Shown one piece after another: positions 31,008 through 32,167 of a stretch of DNA of 32,167 nucleotides. The notes under the pieces were generated by a model. It had not been told where the DNA came from. It saw only the letters and a program-made list of their open reading frames with translations, and made no database searches. Made by a program: the position numbers and the translations under genes. The DNA is taken from contig NZ_GL890966.1 of NCBI RefSeq assembly GCF_000211815.1, positions 1 through 32,167 on the forward strand, written 5' to 3'. The DNA comes from Moorena producens 3L (GTDB lineage: Bacteria > Cyanobacteriota > Cyanobacteriia > Cyanobacteriales > Coleofasciculaceae). How positions within the stretch are numbered: the stretch's first letter is position 1; the number at the start of each line of letters is the position of its first letter.

Positions 31008-31976
31008 TCAATCCAATGATGTTCCGGTCAGTCGTAAAAATACATCTTCTAAGTTGGTGCGGCGGCGGGTTAGACTAACAGATGGAATCGTATTTAGGTC
31101 CTGCCAGAGAGGTTGGGGATTGTCCATAGGTAATGCAATCAGATAGTTACTGCCAAAGGTGCGATACCAAGTTCCGTACTGAGTCGCTAATTGTTGCAGG
31201 ATATCTGGCGAGATTCCCTCAATCTCCACTAGCTCTTTACCAACAGTGCGCTCAATCAGGTCATCGGGGGTACCTTCGTCAATCACCTTACCCTGCTGAA
31301 GTAAGATTAAGCGATCGCATAACCGTTGTGCTTCATCCATATAGTGAGTAGTCAACAACACCCCACACCCCTGATGTTTCAGGTGAATCACCAGCTTCCA
31401 AAAATCCTGCCGTGCATCCGGGTCAAGTCCTGTAGTAGGCTCATCTAAAAACACGACTTGGGGATGATTAATCAAGGCTCGTGCCAATACCAAACGCCGC
31501 TTCAAGCCACCAGATAGCTCATCAATCCGCCGCTGAGCATAATCCTGTAGCCCCACGAGCTCCAGTAACTCCCCTGCTCGTGTCCGAGCTGACTTACCGG
31601 TGATCCGGTAGTGGTGGGCAAAGACAACCAAATTCTCAAATACGGTGAAGTCCGGGTCAAGATTATCCTCTTGAGTAACAATCCCCATGGAAAAACGAAC
31701 CTGTCGCCCTTGAGAATGTACCTGATATTGACCCAACTGTACAAAGCCACGACTAGGCACAACTGCGCCGTAGAGCATTCCCACCGTAGTCGTTTTACCC
31801 GCACCATTCGGTCCAAGTAAACCCAAAACTTCCCCAGGATTTAGGGTAAAACTAACTCCACTAACGACAGTGCGATGCTCCTTTGGAGCCGCTACGCGAA
31901 CGCCATAAGATTTCCACAAATCGTAAGCCGTCAGTGCTACTCGTTCCGTATCGATTTCAGATGTTGTAAGATGCAT
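31008..31976 (-). CDS. ABC transporter ATP-binding protein (NodI/DrrA-like)
   Basis: The ATPase partner of the ABC-2 permease is about 322 residues. It has Walker A GPNGAGKTT (Lys61), Q-loop MGIVTQED, signature LSGGLKRR, Walker B VVFLDEPTTGLD and switch His in LLTTHYMDEAQ. The extended C-terminal region is typical of NodI/DrrA. ATG at 31976 is preferred to a TTG at 32003. Residues about 26-35 (VRVAAPKEHR) are encoded by a repeat-like palindrome (31872-31904), inserted just before the conserved VVSGVSFTLNPGE strand. All catalytic motifs are intact. Confidence 0.94.
   Translation of the reverse strand: MHLTTSEIDTERVALTAYDLWKSYGVRVAAPKEHRTVVSGVSFTLNPGEVLGLLGPNGAGKTTTVGMLYGAVVPSRGFVQLGQYQVHSQGRQVRFSMGIVTQEDNLDPDFTVFENLVVFAHHYRITGKSARTRAGELLELVGLQDYAQRRIDELSGGLKRRLVLARALINHPQVVFLDEPTTGLDPDARQDFWKLVIHLKHQGCGVLLTTHYMDEAQRLCDRLILLQQGKVIDEGTPDDLIERTVGKELVEIEGISPDILQQLATQYGTWYRTFGSNYLIALPMDNPQPLWQDLNTIPSVSLTRRRTNLEDVFLRLTGTSLD
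31872..31904 (-). repeat. Small palindromic repeat inserted in the ABC ATPase gene
   Basis: On the coding strand it reads GGCGTTCGCGTAGCGGCTCC then AAAGGAGC. The part GCGTTCGCGTAGCG matches the repeat blocks near 3519, 5308, 8472, 18361 and 24900. GCTCC-AAA-GGAGC forms a hairpin. The insertion keeps the reading frame. Confidence 0.65.
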
Positions 31977-32006
31977 AGCTAAGACCACAGATGGGTGGCT
32001 CAATTT

Positions 32007-32121
32007 TGAAGGTTAGCGGGTTGAAGGTTAGCGGGTTGAAGGTTAGCGGGTTGAAGGTTAGCGGGTTGAAGGTTAGCGGGTGAAGGTTAGCGGGTTGAAG
32101 GTTGGCTGGTTGGAGGTTGGT
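32007..32121. repeat. 14-bp tandem repeat (GGTTGAAGGTTAGC)
   Basis: About seven units of GTTGAAGGTTAGCG, themselves two related heptamers, lie just upstream of the ABC ATPase gene; one unit lacks a T. They sit where the promoter or leader of the exporter operon should be. Confidence 0.85.
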
Positions 32122-32167
32122 CTGAGACACGCAACAGGGGGATAGGCAAGGCACACAGGGGGATAGG

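Noticed and set aside
31957..32154. 65-codon - strand frame with NPLTF repeats
   Set aside because: It is a translation of the 14-bp non-coding repeats upstream of the ABC ATPase gene.

Overview
The window is chromosomal DNA of a filamentous cyanobacterium. The evidence is a cyanobacterial-type tRNA-Trp–secE–nusG–rplK–rplA–rplJ–rplL cluster, at least 18 copies of the cyanobacterial HIP1 octamer GCGATCGC (all beyond position 5,700), several families of heptanucleotide tandem repeats, Ser/Thr kinases, pentapeptide-repeat proteins and an Rpn/DUF4351-type nuclease. The density and style of the repeats resemble Moorena/Lyngbya-like genomes; that genus-level guess comes from memory and is inference.

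Layout. 1-5,520: tRNA-Trp(CCA) and the ribosomal/transcription cluster, all on the + strand. A heptad repeat sits between rplK and rplA, an L10-leader attenuator lies ahead of rplJ, and a strong terminator follows rplL. 5,520-6,486: intergenic DNA with small palindromes and a second copy of the rplL 3' flank. 6,487-8,206: a coupled pair made of an unknown protein and a pentapeptide-repeat/cyclic-nucleotide-binding-fold protein. 8,524-11,246 (- strand): a P-loop kinase-like protein and a membrane Ser/Thr kinase with a repetitive Pro/Ser/Thr stalk. 11,513-15,630: a [2Fe-2S] thioredoxin-like ferredoxin, an OmpR-type response regulator (-), an M48 protease, a SAM methyltransferase and a HAD hydrolase. 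15,707: tRNA-Ala(CGC). 15,972-19,235: an Rpn-like nuclease, then an AraC regulator divergent from a cupin gene. 19,316-20,656: a MarC-family membrane gene between two inverted MITE-like elements. 20,712-28,677: two pentapeptide-repeat membrane proteins, a second Ser/Thr kinase, a small possibly tail-anchored protein, a small conserved protein, an XRE regulator and an alpha/beta hydrolase. 28,678-30,015: about 1.3 kb of repeats, including about 70 heptamers. 30,016-31,976 (- strand): an ABC-2 exporter (ATPase, then permease).

No complete mobile element, CRISPR array, biosynthetic cluster or recognisable defence island is present. Two things stand out. First, an 11-residue in-frame duplication at the C-terminus of ribosomal protein L10, in the region that recruits L12 dimers. 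Second, at least seven copies of a modular non-coding element bounded by GTAAGCATTCAGC and its inverse, carrying heptad arms and a central ATTCAAAAG block. Small palindromic repeats have also entered at least two coding sequences in frame. Everything here is from reading the sequence; no database search was run.
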